A stretch of DNA of 64,000 nucleotides, taken from contig NZ_CP121650.1 of assembly GCF_029714405.1 (NCBI RefSeq), positions 1,364,001 through 1,428,000 on the forward strand, given 5' to 3'. Within the stretch, counting starts at the first letter, position 1; the number at the start of each line of letters is the position of its first letter. This DNA comes from Bradyrhizobium sp. CB82 (GTDB taxonomy: Bacteria > Pseudomonadota > Alphaproteobacteria > Rhizobiales > Xanthobacteraceae). The notes under the pieces are model-generated. The model made no database searches and was not told the origin of the DNA. It worked only from the letters and a program-made list of their open reading frames with translations. The position numbers and the translations under genes were made by a program. Positions 33,380 to 42,514 of this stretch are shown here, one piece after another.

Positions 33380-34800
33380 AAACGGATACGCGAGGAAATC
33401 TAGGTCCTCCTGCTCAGATCTTGGCGGCTCCTCTTGGCGCGCGTGCGGCTTCCGCTGCATCGGGCTCTCGTGTTGGGGTGGACGGCCCCCTTCCGCCACA
33501 CTGCGTGGCGAGAAGAGTTCGTCGCTGACCTCAAACGAAGGAGCCGTCCGTGGAAACGATTGTTCGCATCGGTTTGGATACGTCGAAGAGTGTGTTTCAG
33601 CTGCATGGCGTTGACGAGACGGAGCAGCCGATTCTACGGCGTAAGTTGAGGCGTGGGCAGGTTTTGGATTTCTTTAGTCGTTTGCCGCCTGCACTTGTCG
33701 CGCTGGAGGCTTGCGGGGCATCGCACTATTGGGCGCGCGAACTGCAATCGCTCGGTCACGAGGTTGCGATGATTCCGCCGCAATATGTCAAACCGTACGT
33801 GCAGCGCGGGAAATCCGACGCTGCGGACGCCGAGGCAATTTGCGAGGCGGCAAGTCGGCCGAAACTGCGCAAGAACTTTGTGCCTATCAAGAGTCCCGAG
33901 CAGCAGGGCGCGCAGATGTTGGCGCGTGTGCGCAACCAGTTCATCGGCAGGCGGACCCAGCTCGCCAATTCGATCCGTGGCTATGCCGCGGAATTCGGCT
34001 TTACCGCGCCCAAGGGGCTTTCGCGGCTTCAACAATTGCTCATCGACATTCAGGCCGACGTAACAGTCCCGGACTTGGCGAAGGAGTTGGTGGACGCTTT
34101 GGCAGCAGAACTGGAGCGCGTCGATGGCCAGATCGCCAAGCTCGACAAGAAGCTCATGCAGCTCCACCGGAGTAACGAGATGAGCCGACGGCTGGCGGCC
34201 ATCCCGGGCGTCGGTCCGATCGGTGCGACGCTGCTGTCAATCAAGGTCGTCGATGCACGCGGGTTCAAGTCGGCAAGAAACTTTGCCGCCTGGCTCGGCC
34301 TGACCCCAAAGAATCATTCGACGGCCGGAAAGAATAGGCTCGGCGTGATTGCACGCGCGGGTGACGGCATGTTGCGAACCGTTTTGGTGGCTGGCGCGAC
34401 GGCTGTGATCGCAGATATGCGCCGACGGGAAACTCGCTCCTGGCCCTGGCTGAAAGACATCATCGCCCGCAAGCCGCCGAAGCTGGTGGTCATAGCGTTG
34501 GCAAACAAGCTGGCGCGGATTGCCTGGAAACTGATGGTCAGCGGTGAGCGGTATCGACCTGCAAGCAGCGTCATGCCGACGCCGACATTGACCTGAACGA
34601 AATGCACAGCTTGGCGCCAGACCGGCAGGTTTGACGCTGAGGGCGGAACTTGCAGGACAGGAAGAGGTGGTACGTTCGGCGCGAGCCGGTCAGTGAAATG
34701 CTCCGCTCGGTTTACCGGCAGAAAATGCCGCTCTCGTGTTTGGATCTCACTGTCCGCGAAGCCCATCTTGGCCGGTGGTCGCAAGACCCGAAAACAGGCC
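33380..34800 (+). mobile_element. IS110-family element (ends approximate)
   Basis: It contains an intact IS110 transposase gene. The non-coding sequence before (about 33380-33549) and after (34597 to about 34800, with GAACTTGCAGGACAGGAAGA) belongs to the element by composition and by comparison with IS110-type tails. IS110 elements lack conventional inverted repeats and target duplications, so the exact ends are not fixed here. Confidence 0.6.
33550..34596 (+). CDS. IS110-family transposase (DEDD recombinase)
   Basis: This 348-residue transposase (GTG start 33550) has the N-terminal DEDD RuvC-like domain: IGLDTSKSVFQLHGVD, VALEACGASHYWARELQSLG, and KSDAADAEAICEAASRP. A coiled region and the C-terminal transposase-20 domain (MSRRLAAIPGVGPIGATLLS, FAAWLGLTPKNHSTAGKNRL, GDGMLRTVLVAGA with the catalytic Ser region) follow. 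It is full length and probably active. IS110 relatives recombine under guidance of a bridge RNA made from a non-coding end. Confidence 0.93.
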   Translation: METIVRIGLDTSKSVFQLHGVDETEQPILRRKLRRGQVLDFFSRLPPALVALEACGASHYWARELQSLGHEVAMIPPQYVKPYVQRGKSDAADAEAICEAASRPKLRKNFVPIKSPEQQGAQMLARVRNQFIGRRTQLANSIRGYAAEFGFTAPKGLSRLQQLLIDIQADVTVPDLAKELVDALAAELERVDGQIAKLDKKLMQLHRSNEMSRRLAAIPGVGPIGATLLSIKVVDARGFKSARNFAAWLGLTPKNHSTAGKNRLGVIARAGDGMLRTVLVAGATAVIADMRRRETRSWPWLKDIIARKPPKLVVIALANKLARIAWKLMVSGERYRPASSVMPTPTLT

Positions 34801-34953
34801 GGACATATGAGCGCAAGCGATCCGAGCATGCTGCCAGAGCCAATCCTTGCAAGTCGGGGGCCGTCCACATATGAACCGAGCCGCCTTGCGTCTCGGCCAT
34901 CCGGCTTTCGATCCCTCGCGCAAAGACTACGGAGCTCCTCGCCGGGGGCACTC

Positions 34954-35116
34954 GGGCTCGCCTGCGGCGATCGCTATCACTGCCCTGTTCCCGGGTGCCG
35001 CTATTGAGCCGGTCTCGTCGCTGCACTCGGACCCGCGTGCCCCTTGGGGTCGCTATGCTCACGCTCTCCGGGTGCCATTTTCCATTGAGGCGATGCGCCG
35101 TTGGCGCACGCCTGGC
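34954..35116. repeat. 163-bp dispersed repeat, copy 2
   Basis: It matches 28047-28209 over the full length with about ten mismatches, in the same orientation. It lies beyond the IS110 tail. Confidence 0.85.
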
Positions 35117-35330
35117 CTTGCCCGCGCCCTAGCCAGCTCAAGGCCAATTCCCATAAGGCGCGCCGCGTCCCAGATTTCGCATCTCTCACTTAGAGACTGA
35201 GAGTAAGAGCGTCGCGCGGGTTTTGTCGTGACGGGTTACAGGCTGCGAGAGAGGCTCGCGGCGCCCGTCGCCGAGACCCGCGATGTCCAGACACCATCTT
35301 CGGGCCCGCACCGACCGGACAAGCCTTTGG

Positions 35331-35455
<125 letters not shown>

Positions 35456-35531
35456 TGGTGGGCCCGCCTGGATTCGAACCAGGAACCAGACCGTTATGAG
35501 CGGCCGGCTCTAACCATTGAGCTACAGGCCC
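35456..35531 (-). tRNA. tRNA-Ile (CAT anticodon), second copy, altered T stem
   Basis: It has the same sequence as 14235-14310, including anticodon loop CTCATAA, acceptor stem and CCA, except for the T stem: CCTGG-TTCGAAT-CCAGG instead of GCAGG-TTCGAAT-CCTGC. Both base pairs changed together so pairing is preserved. It should fold and function. About 110 bp of 5' flank also resemble the first copy. Confidence 0.88.
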
Positions 35532-35675
35532 CGCTGCGGGCAACGCTGAAAGATGGCCGGCAACGGTGCGCGGGTCGTCCACAGGATGGCCGGCACTCAG
35601 GCAATCCCAAATTGGTTCTATTGAGTCACGCCTTCCCAACTGAACCGGGAATTACAACCATCGCGGCGGATCGAG

Positions 35676-35877
35676 GTGAGCGACAACAGCCCCGATCGTT
35701 GCACGCGCGCCAATCACTTGCTCCGGACATTATGCTGCTCACGTCCACGGACCCGGCTGCGGCCATGACGCGGTCCCGCATGGCGATCATGTCGACTATC
35801 TCGTCGCCGGGCATCTGCACCATCCCCACGGTGATCACTGCGATGACCATGGTCCGGTGGAGATCGTTCGAAATTAG
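35676..35877 (+). pseudogene. His-rich metal-binding protein, frameshifted
   Basis: From GTG 35676 the frame starts MSDNSPDRCTRANH, then shifts. The neighbouring frame reads HVHGPGCGHDAVPHGDHVDY, LVAGHLHHPHGDHCDDHGPV and EIVRN to TAG at 35875. This is a small, strongly His-rich protein of the type found near rhizobial zinc genes. It is convergent with tonB. An indel near 35715 separates the two halves. Zinc storage or delivery is an inference from composition and context. Confidence 0.55.
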
Positions 35878-36719
35878 GATCGTGACTGAGCTGTTCTCTC
35901 ACCGCAGTAAAATTGGCCGTCGAAACCGCATGCTACCGCCATACAGCTGCAATAGAGCGCTATTGTTTCGGTCGAGAGACAAGCTGGTGCATTGTCAGCG
36001 GGCGAAGCTGACCGGTGCGAGGTAGGTGTCGCGCGTCCTGGCTTGGCGGCCGGAAACGCCGGGAAGGGGCTGGCGCGCCGGAGGAGATCGAGTGCCTCAC
36101 CGTCGAGCACCGCATTGCCGGAGGACTTTGCCACCGCGCTGTCAATCACTTCGCCGGCTCGATTCAACTCAAACCGTACCGTGACCGTGCCGGATGCGCC
36201 ATGCGCCGCGGCGGGATAGCGCTTGAATCGTTGCAGGTGACCGAACACCAGCGCGTTGTAGGCGTTAGCGCTGGCCTGGGTGAACTCTCCGGTATGTTCG
36301 GTTTTCGGCGGCGCGCGGGTTTCCGGCGCGGGCGGCTGAGGCTCCGGCTTCGGCTGCTCGACCTGCTTCGGCGTTTCCTGCGGCAGGGTGACCTCGGCCT
36401 GCCGCTGCGGCGGTGGCGGCTGTTTCACCTGTTCGACCGGCTGCTCCTGCTTGGGCGGCTCCTTCGGCATCTCCTCGGCCTGTTGGATGGCCGGCCCGAC
36501 TGCGATGTCCTGGTCCTGGATTTCGGGCGAGCTGGCGTCGACCGGCGCGAGCGTCACGCTGATGGCGGGGATGATGTTGGGTTCAGGCGCCGGCCGGTGA
36601 GCGTACCAGAACAAAATGCCCGCCACGAGCGCCGCATGCGCGAGCAGGATCGTCACGCCGGCGATGCTCCAGCGCGCAAGGCCTGGCCGCTCCGGCAGAT
36701 GCAGCGTGTGCGCGTTCAT
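35874..36719 (-). CDS. tonB: TonB energy-transducing protein, C-terminal frameshift
   Basis: It has an N-terminal TM anchor (WSIAGVTILLAHAALVAGIL), a long Pro/Glu/Lys-rich periplasmic spacer, and a C-terminal TonB domain (ALVFGHLQRFKRYPAAAHGA, SGTVTVRFELNRAGEVIDSA, VLDGEALDLLRRASPFPAFP). After AAKPGR the frame departs. With two bases of CGCGCG (near 36030) removed, it would end DTYLAPVSFAR at TGA 35995, the usual TonB end. As read, it has an unrelated ~50-residue tail to 35874 and lacks the last strand. It is the final gene of the receptor-exbB-exbD-tonB operon; ATGA overlap with exbD. Confidence 0.85.
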   Translation of the reverse strand: MNAHTLHLPERPGLARWSIAGVTILLAHAALVAGILFWYAHRPAPEPNIIPAISVTLAPVDASSPEIQDQDIAVGPAIQQAEEMPKEPPKQEQPVEQVKQPPPPQRQAEVTLPQETPKQVEQPKPEPQPPAPETRAPPKTEHTGEFTQASANAYNALVFGHLQRFKRYPAAAHGASGTVTVRFELNRAGEVIDSAVAKSSGNAVLDGEALDLLRRASPFPAFPAAKPGRATPTSHRSASPADNAPACLSTETIALYCSCMAVACGFDGQFYCGERTAQSRS

Positions 36720-37159
36720 GGCTTGGTTGCAGGGGTTTCCAGCCCGACCAAGGCGAGCTTCAGATACCCGGCATCGCGCATGGCGTTCATCACCTCCATC
36801 AGCTCGCCATAGCTCACCGCCTTGTCGGCGCGGATGAAGATGGTTTCATCCTTGTGACTGTTGGTCGCCGTATCGAGCGCTCCGGCAAGCGCCTCACGCG
36901 CGACAATGGTGTCGCCGATGGCGAGGCTCTGGTCCGATTTGATGGTGACGAAAACCGGCGTGTCGGGCCGCGGCTGTTCCGGCGCCGTACTTGCCGGCAG
37001 ATTGACGCCGATGTCGACGGTCGCAAGCGGCGCCGCCACCATGAAGATGATCAGCAGCACCAGGATGACGTCGATGAAGGGGGTAACGTTGATCTCGTGT
37101 TGGATTTCGAGATCGTCGCCACTGGCGCGCGAGCCGAGACGCATCGCCATGACCGTCAC
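36716..37159 (-). CDS. exbD: ExbD, TonB-complex proton channel subunit
   Basis: This 147-residue protein has one TM helix with the essential Asp (INVTPFIDVILVLLIIFMVA) and a periplasmic domain (VFVTIKSDQSLAIGDTIVAR, IFIRADKAVSYGELMEVMNA). It overlaps exbB and tonB by ATGA at each end. With ExbB it uses the proton gradient to energise TonB. Confidence 0.93.
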   Translation of the reverse strand: MTVMAMRLGSRASGDDLEIQHEINVTPFIDVILVLLIIFMVAAPLATVDIGVNLPASTAPEQPRPDTPVFVTIKSDQSLAIGDTIVAREALAGALDTATNSHKDETIFIRADKAVSYGELMEVMNAMRDAGYLKLALVGLETPATKP

Positions 37160-37968
37160 TCCGCCGCGTGCGGCAGCGGCACGGTCCGGGTGCGCTGGCC
37201 GCGGCTGATTAAGAGCAGCAGTTGCGCCGAGGCGTCGCCGAGCAAGGCGCGATACCCTGCGATCACCCGGGCGAGGTGATTGTAGATCACCACGGCCGGA
37301 ATGGCCGCAACGAGTCCGAGCGCGGTAGCCAGCAAGGCCTCAGCGATGCCCGGCGCCACGACGGCAAGATTGGTCGTGTGCGACTCGGAGATCCCGATAA
37401 AGGAGTTCATGATGCCCCACACCGTGCCGAACAGGCCGACGAAGGGCGCGGTGGCGCCGATGGTGGCAAGGATGCCGACGCCGCGCGAGATCTGCCGCGT
37501 CATCGCCGCTTCCACGCGCTCCAGCCGCAGCGCGACGCGCTCCTTGAAGCCGTCATCGACGATACCGCCGGACAGTTCCGCCTCGCGCGCCGTCGAGAGG
37601 ATCAACTGCGCGATGGCGTCGCGGTCGTCCTCGCACTCGCGGACCGCATCGCGCAGACTGCCGCCTTGCTCCAGCATCCCGATCCGGCGCCGCGCGCGGT
37701 TGCTCGCGAGGCGCAGCTCGATAGTCTTGGCAAGCCAGACCGTCCAGGTCACGAGCGAGGCGAAGGCCAGCCCGATCAACACCGCCTTCACCACGATGTC
37801 GGCGTTGAGGAACATCCCCCATGGCGACAGATTGTGTGGCAACAGCGGATTTGGAATTTGCGCCAATGCCACGCCCGGCGACACCGCAGTCATCGCCAAC
37901 AGGCCGAGGACGCCGGAGATCGGCCGGCGCCAGGTGCCGCACCACGGTTTCTTGCCGATATGCTTCAT
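37156..37968 (-). CDS. exbB: ExbB, TonB-complex channel subunit
   Basis: This 270-residue protein has a signal-like N-terminal helix (GVLGLLAMTAVSPGVALA), then TM1 (VKAVLIGLAFASLVTWTVWL), a cytoplasmic region, and TM2-TM3 (ISRGVGILATIGATAPFVGL, FGTVWGIMNSF and APGIAEALLATALGLVAAIP). The MotA/TolQ/ExbB signatures are present. ATG 37968 was chosen (MKHIGKKPW) over 38022, which overlaps the receptor. The stop overlaps exbD as ATGA. Confidence 0.93.
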   Translation of the reverse strand: MKHIGKKPWCGTWRRPISGVLGLLAMTAVSPGVALAQIPNPLLPHNLSPWGMFLNADIVVKAVLIGLAFASLVTWTVWLAKTIELRLASNRARRRIGMLEQGGSLRDAVRECEDDRDAIAQLILSTAREAELSGGIVDDGFKERVALRLERVEAAMTRQISRGVGILATIGATAPFVGLFGTVWGIMNSFIGISESHTTNLAVVAPGIAEALLATALGLVAAIPAVVIYNHLARVIAGYRALLGDASAQLLLLISRGQRTRTVPLPHAAE

Positions 37969-38018
37969 CACGTTCTCTCGTTGGTCAGTGATTGGCCCCA
38001 CCGATCGATCCCCAGATT

Positions 38019-40433
38019 TCAAATCTTTTGCGAAAGGCCGAAATAGAAGCCGCGCCGCGGCCCGAATTGCGGTGCAAACACGCCGATGCCACTGCCGTCC
38101 CTGATCTCATAAATTTTGTCGAACACGTTTACGACATCGAAGCGCAGTGTGGTCGGCTTGTTCGGCGCGACAAGGAAGAAATCGCGCGATAGTCCCATGT
38201 TGACCTGCGTGTAGGACGGCACGTGATCTGTGTTGGCAAAGCCCGATCGAAGTCCGCTGCCATAGATCATATTGGCGGAGAAGCGCGTGCCGTTCCACAA
38301 GTAGGCCGCGCCGGCCGATGCGGTTAGGATTTGGGTGTGGTCACTGTAGATGTAGTGGCTAGCGACATAGGCCAATTCGTCCGGATCGAAGAGATACTGA
38401 TTCGAGACGACCTGGGTGGCGAGCTGCCGTGCCCAGGCGAGGTTGCCGTACATCTGCAAATTGCCGTTGGTATAGTTCAGCTTGAGCTCAACGCCGAGAT
38501 TGTTTGCCTTTGCATAGTTGAACCCATCGAGCACATAGGCCTGGCCGAACTGACCGTCATCCAGAAGATCGGTCGCGATCTTGTAATAGCCGTCGAGACC
38601 GAACTCGAGACCCGGGATCGGGTAGATCTTCTGGACCACGCCGACATCGAAGACGTGAGCCCGTTCCGGCAGCACCGGATCGTTCCGTGTTACGGCGGGG
38701 GCAGCCACAGTGTTCTGGTAGAGCGCCATGTTGGCAGGCGCAGCGACGACCTGCGGAGGCGGCGTGAAGGTTCGCGCGTAGCCCGCGTGGAACGTGGTGC
38801 CGTCATAGGGCTTCCAGGTCAGGCTAACGCGCGGACTGAACTGGTTGGCGTCGACATATTGCCACATCTGGTCGAAACGCAATCCAGCGTTCAGGGTCAA
38901 CTGGTTGGTGATCCGCCACTCGTCCTGCAAGTAGCTGCCGAACAGCCAGCCTAGCTTCGAGCTGGAGTCGTAAATGGTGACGGGCGGAAGCGGGTTGCCC
39001 GTGATCGGATCGAGCGCCTGCGGATTGACGCCAGTGGGATCGCTCAGGAACGTGGTATTGATGCCGGTCACCAAAGATTGCTCGGCACTGACCATAAATC
39101 CAAATCTCAGCGTGTGCGCATCGGCCACGCGCCAGGCGGTATCCTCCTGGAAGCCGTTGACGTAGCTCTGACGGTAGACGTCCGAAGCAATTCCGTTGAT
39201 GACGAGATCGCCGATCGGGTCGGGCATGAAGTGGAGCTGGTTGTAGCGGTTAAAATAGGAGATCTGGTAATCGATATCCTCGTGTGAATGTTGGTAGGCG
39301 AGCACATTGAACTGGCTGATTTCCTGCTGCCGCTCGTTGAGATTTGAGGACTCAAAACTGGAGACGGTCGGGGTCGCAAAGCTGGATGGCTGTCCCGGAT
39401 TGTTGGGGATCTGAAACAGCGAGTTTGACACGCCGCTGATCAGCGTCAGGCGGCTCTCCGGATCAGTGACGGTGGAGAGATAGAGAAAGCCCTTTTCCTG
39501 CGGCGTGCGGTCGTGAATGGCTTGCTTCTCGGGTGTCGGATTCTCGATGCCGAGCTGATTGCCGAAATAGCGGCCCGACACGTAATATTGGGTTTGTCCG
39601 ACCGCGCCGCCGTATTCCGCCCATGGGGTGATGGTCGATTGACTGCCGCCGTAGACGCTGACCGTGCCGGAATTGTTGAAGGCATCCGCCTTGGTCTGGA
39701 TGTCCAGCACTCCGGCGGTGCGCAGGCCATATTGCGCCGGCAGGGCGCCGTAAAGCAGCGCCATGCTGCCGATAATGCCGGAATCGAGGAATTGCCCGAA
39801 GCCACCGGCCATGCCGTCCGGGAGCATGACGCCGTTGATGCGGATCGCCAGGTTAGCGTGCTCGTTGCGCACGTGCAGTTCGCCGCTCGCCGCCGAGTCC
39901 TGGGCTACGCCCGGGAACTGCAATAGCACCTTGTCGAGCGAGGCGTTATTGCCCTGCGGCAAGGCTTCGATCGCCTGGTGGCTCAATTGGTATGAGGTGG
40001 CCCCGATTGGCGGCAGAATGGTGTTCTGTCGCGCCGCATCCAGCTTTTGGTTTTGCTCGGTCACAACCTGCGCCTGCGTCGGCGCGGCCGGTGGCGGCGC
40101 CGGGTTGCGCATGACCTGCCTTGGCCGGGGCGTGCGCGGCCGACGGCGCTCAGTCGGCGCGATCACACGGGTTTCCGGCAGAACGTTGGTACCTGGAGGC
40201 TGCGCCTGCGCGGCGGACGTTGATTGCGGCGTTTGCGCTGGGACAGGCGTCGCCGTCGCCTGTGGTGTCGGCGAAGGCGATGCTGTTGGAGAGGCGGTGG
40301 GCTGCGATGTACCGGGCGGCGATGTGTTGTCGTTCTGGGCCAATGCGGGTGCGCTCCAAATGGCCGCGAGCGTCAGCGACGACGCCGACAGGAGCAAGTA
40401 GCGAATGGCACGCAGCGAAGTGGGACTGTTCAT
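38019..40433 (-). CDS. TonB-dependent receptor, putative zinc or metallophore importer
   Basis: This ~804-residue outer-membrane receptor has a signal peptide (YLLLSASSLTLAAIWSAPAL, A-L-A-Q cleavage), a long disordered Ser/Pro/Thr/Gln region, a plug domain (LSHQAIEALPQGNNASLDKV, LHVRNEHANLAIRINGVMLP) and a 22-strand barrel ending FYFGLSQKI. ATG 40433 was preferred over 40526 for the signal peptide. It belongs to a Zur-box-headed operon with COG0523, DUF2946, exbB, exbD and tonB, so zinc or a zinc metallophore is the best guess. Substrate not shown. Confidence 0.85.
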   Translation of the reverse strand: MNSPTSLRAIRYLLLSASSLTLAAIWSAPALAQNDNTSPPGTSQPTASPTASPSPTPQATATPVPAQTPQSTSAAQAQPPGTNVLPETRVIAPTERRRPRTPRPRQVMRNPAPPPAAPTQAQVVTEQNQKLDAARQNTILPPIGATSYQLSHQAIEALPQGNNASLDKVLLQFPGVAQDSAASGELHVRNEHANLAIRINGVMLPDGMAGGFGQFLDSGIIGSMALLYGALPAQYGLRTAGVLDIQTKADAFNNSGTVSVYGGSQSTITPWAEYGGAVGQTQYYVSGRYFGNQLGIENPTPEKQAIHDRTPQEKGFLYLSTVTDPESRLTLISGVSNSLFQIPNNPGQPSSFATPTVSSFESSNLNERQQEISQFNVLAYQHSHEDIDYQISYFNRYNQLHFMPDPIGDLVINGIASDVYRQSYVNGFQEDTAWRVADAHTLRFGFMVSAEQSLVTGINTTFLSDPTGVNPQALDPITGNPLPPVTIYDSSSKLGWLFGSYLQDEWRITNQLTLNAGLRFDQMWQYVDANQFSPRVSLTWKPYDGTTFHAGYARTFTPPPQVVAAPANMALYQNTVAAPAVTRNDPVLPERAHVFDVGVVQKIYPIPGLEFGLDGYYKIATDLLDDGQFGQAYVLDGFNYAKANNLGVELKLNYTNGNLQMYGNLAWARQLATQVVSNQYLFDPDELAYVASHYIYSDHTQILTASAGAAYLWNGTRFSANMIYGSGLRSGFANTDHVPSYTQVNMGLSRDFFLVAPNKPTTLRFDVVNVFDKIYEIRDGSGIGVFAPQFGPRRGFYFGLSQKI

Positions 40434-40562
40434 CTGATGAGGATTCCTGACAAAGCACTTTCCATGATGCGAGGGCACCTGCAGCCCGGAACGAGCTTCG
40501 GCTCGTTGGCCTGCGGGGCGCCTCATCGCACGGCGCTAGAGACGGATTGAAGAGCGACGTCG

Positions 40563-40955
40563 TCAGGAGATCGGAGGGGCGCGCGATTGAAAGCTGGCGC
40601 GCGGCGACTGCGGTGCGGAGAGCAATTGATCGAGCGGCCGATCGATCCTCACCTCAGTCAACTCGACCGGCGGCGTCGCCGGTGGTGTCGACGCTAGCGT
40701 GCTGCCCATGATGGCAACGGCCATGCAGATCGGGCAAAGATCCTCGTCGTGGTGATCCGCAGGATGGTTCTGACCTGGACCGCTGTCGCCCATTGCAACA
40801 GCGAGGATCAGCGGGTGCTCTGCGCCGCGTCCGTCCGAGACGTGGACATGACCGAAGGCGAGCGTGAAGTTGATGGCCAGCGCGACAAGCGCAAGCCACG
40901 CACCATGCCCGATATGTTTTCGATACCAACGCATGCGATAGCTGTCGTCCCTCAC
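40563..40955 (-). CDS. DUF2946-like small membrane protein
   Basis: This 130-residue protein has an N-terminal TM/signal helix ([20 protein letters not shown]), a His pair (GHVHVSDG), a His/Asp cluster [20 protein letters not shown] that includes the CPxC motif of DUF2946, and a disordered C-terminus. GTG 40955 overlaps the COG0523 stop (GTGA); ATG 40934 is an alternative. The His/Cys pattern suggests metal binding at the membrane. Such genes occur beside TonB receptors in proteobacteria. Confidence 0.75.
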   Translation of the reverse strand: MRDDSYRMRWYRKHIGHGAWLALVALAINFTLAFGHVHVSDGRGAEHPLILAVAMGDSGPGQNHPADHHDEDLCPICMAVAIMGSTLASTPPATPPVELTEVRIDRPLDQLLSAPQSPRASFQSRAPPIS

Positions 40956-42181
40956 GCCGCCTGCTTGTCCCAGCGGGGAAAGGGATCAGGGAGGTGACGC
41001 CAGGCGTCAGGCGTGAAGGCGTCGACCATACCGGTCAGCGCGGCATCGAGTTCGGCACGGATTGCCCTTTCGTCCATCTGGTCGGCGAGGCCGATGAACA
41101 CGATCTCCTGGCGCCGGTCACCCCATACGCGATCAAGATAGGGCTTCATGCTTTCGTGCCATTCCGGATTGTCCGGCCAGCGCTCGCGCGGCACCGCGGA
41201 CCACCACAGACCGCGCTTGGAAGTGCGCACGAGCGCGCCGGCCTGCGCGAGCTCGCCGACGAAGTTCGGTCGTGTCGCCAGCCAGAAGAAGCCTTTGGCC
41301 CGAACGACGCCGGGCCAGGATTTGTTCACGAAGGCATTGAAGGCCATCGGCGCGAAGGGGCGCCGCGCCCGATAGACAAACGAGCGGATACCGTATTCCG
41401 CCGTCTCTGGCACATGGTCCTTGAAGCCGTTCAGCTCCTTGAACCAGAGCGGGTGGGTCTGCACACGATCGAAATCGAACAGATCGGTGTTGAGGACGGC
41501 GCCGAGCGGGACGCGTCCATAGTCGGCATCGATGATTCGAGCCTCAGCGTTGAGCGAGGCAATGATTTTGCGCGCCAACTCACGTTGTTCGAGCGAGGCG
41601 GATCCGGCCTTATTGAGGACGACGACGTCGGCGAATTCGATCTGCTCGACCAGAAGGTCGACGAGGGCGCGGTCGTCGCCTTCGCCCGCGACCTCTCCGC
41701 GATCGCGCAGGAAATCTGGACTGGAGTAATCCTTCAGCAGGTTCACCGCGTCGACAACGGTGACCATGGTGTCGAGCCGCGCGACATCCGCAAGCGATCC
41801 GCCATCCTCATCCCGAAAGTCGAAGGTGGTCGCCACCGGCAGCGGTTCGCTAATCCCGGTCGATTCGATCACGAGGTAATCAAAGCGCCCGTCGTCGGCG
41901 AGCCGCCGCACCTCTTTAAGGAGGTCGTCGCGCAGTGTGCAGCAGATGCAGCCGTTCGACATTTCCACCAGCTTCTCGTCGGTGCGCGAAAGGCTGCCAT
42001 CCTGCCTCACCAGTTCGGCATCGATGTTCACCTCGCTCATGTCGTTGACGATGACGGCGACCTTCATGCCATCCCGGTTGTTGAGGAGGTGATTGAGCAG
42101 CGTGGTCTTCCCAGCACCGAGAAAGCCGGACAGAACCGTGACGGGGAGACGACGGTCTCCCCCGATTTGGGACTTGGTCAT
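40952..42181 (-). CDS. COG0523 GTPase, ZigA-like metallochaperone
   Basis: This 409-residue GTPase of the CobW/COG0523 family has Walker [15 protein letters not shown] (residues 18-31), the zinc-binding CxCC (GCICC, about 77-81), switch and IESTGISEP, and the C-terminal CobW_C domain with [12 protein letters not shown]. The G4 position reads LNKAGSA, not NKxD, which occurs in part of this subfamily. ATG 42181. It heads the operon just after the small protein at 42252 and is expected to deliver zinc to client proteins under starvation. Confidence 0.9.
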   Translation of the reverse strand: MTKSQIGGDRRLPVTVLSGFLGAGKTTLLNHLLNNRDGMKVAVIVNDMSEVNIDAELVRQDGSLSRTDEKLVEMSNGCICCTLRDDLLKEVRRLADDGRFDYLVIESTGISEPLPVATTFDFRDEDGGSLADVARLDTMVTVVDAVNLLKDYSSPDFLRDRGEVAGEGDDRALVDLLVEQIEFADVVVLNKAGSASLEQRELARKIIASLNAEARIIDADYGRVPLGAVLNTDLFDFDRVQTHPLWFKELNGFKDHVPETAEYGIRSFVYRARRPFAPMAFNAFVNKSWPGVVRAKGFFWLATRPNFVGELAQAGALVRTSKRGLWWSAVPRERWPDNPEWHESMKPYLDRVWGDRRQEIVFIGLADQMDERAIRAELDAALTGMVDAFTPDAWRHLPDPFPRWDKQAA

Positions 42182-42251
42182 GGACGCTCCGGATATCGCA
42201 ACAGTCGGGGAGTGGCTTTGCGCGCGCTACAGGATCGATTCCGCGAGGGCT

Positions 42252-42440
42252 CTAGATTTCGGTGTAGTCCAGAATGCTGTGTTCCCCCGACCAGATCTTG
42301 TCTGCGTCGTAAACCCGCTCGCGCCGCCTGGACCTGAAGTCGATTCCGAGAACGACGACGCCCGCGGTCAAAGCCTCGCCGACTACTGGCGCGCGATTGA
42401 CGAGGAAGCTGGGGTTTTCCGCGACTTGGGGCTTGGTCAT
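42252..42440 (-). CDS. Small protein ahead of COG0523 operon
   Basis: This 62-residue protein starts MTKPQVAENPSFLVNRAPVV and includes VVLGIDFRSRRRERVYDADK. Its translation-start region (GGCTTGGTCATGGACGCTCC on the plus strand) is nearly the same as that of the COG0523 gene at 42181, so the leader appears duplicated. It is directly downstream of the Zur-like boxes and first in the operon. Function is unknown; it may be a regulatory or accessory peptide. Confidence 0.5.
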   Translation of the reverse strand: MTKPQVAENPSFLVNRAPVVGEALTAGVVVLGIDFRSRRRERVYDADKIWSGEHSILDYTEI

Positions 42441-42453
42441 GGACGCTCCGGGG

Positions 42454-42468
42454 TGTAATATTATCACA
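42454..42468. promoter_or_regulatory. Zur-box-like palindrome 1
   Basis: TGTAATATTATCACA is an imperfect palindrome matching the alphaproteobacterial Zur consensus (TGTTATAATATAACA-like). It lies 14 bp upstream of the small-protein start and 22 bp (two turns) from box 2. Zinc-bound Zur should repress both directions. Confidence 0.75.
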
Positions 42469-42475
42469 TGGCGCC

Positions 42476-42490
42476 TGTTATAATATTACA
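42476..42490. promoter_or_regulatory. Zur-box-like palindrome 2
   Basis: TGTTATAATATTACA is a near-perfect palindrome, 25 bp upstream of the zur start. The two boxes are in the divergent promoter, so zur is probably autoregulated. Confidence 0.8.
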
Positions 42491-42514
42491 CACCTTGTCG
42501 TCAAGGCGATCTGA

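Noticed and set aside
35605..35616. TCCCAAATTGGT as a fifth copy of the near-palindrome
   Set aside because: Only one half-site matches; the right half differs.
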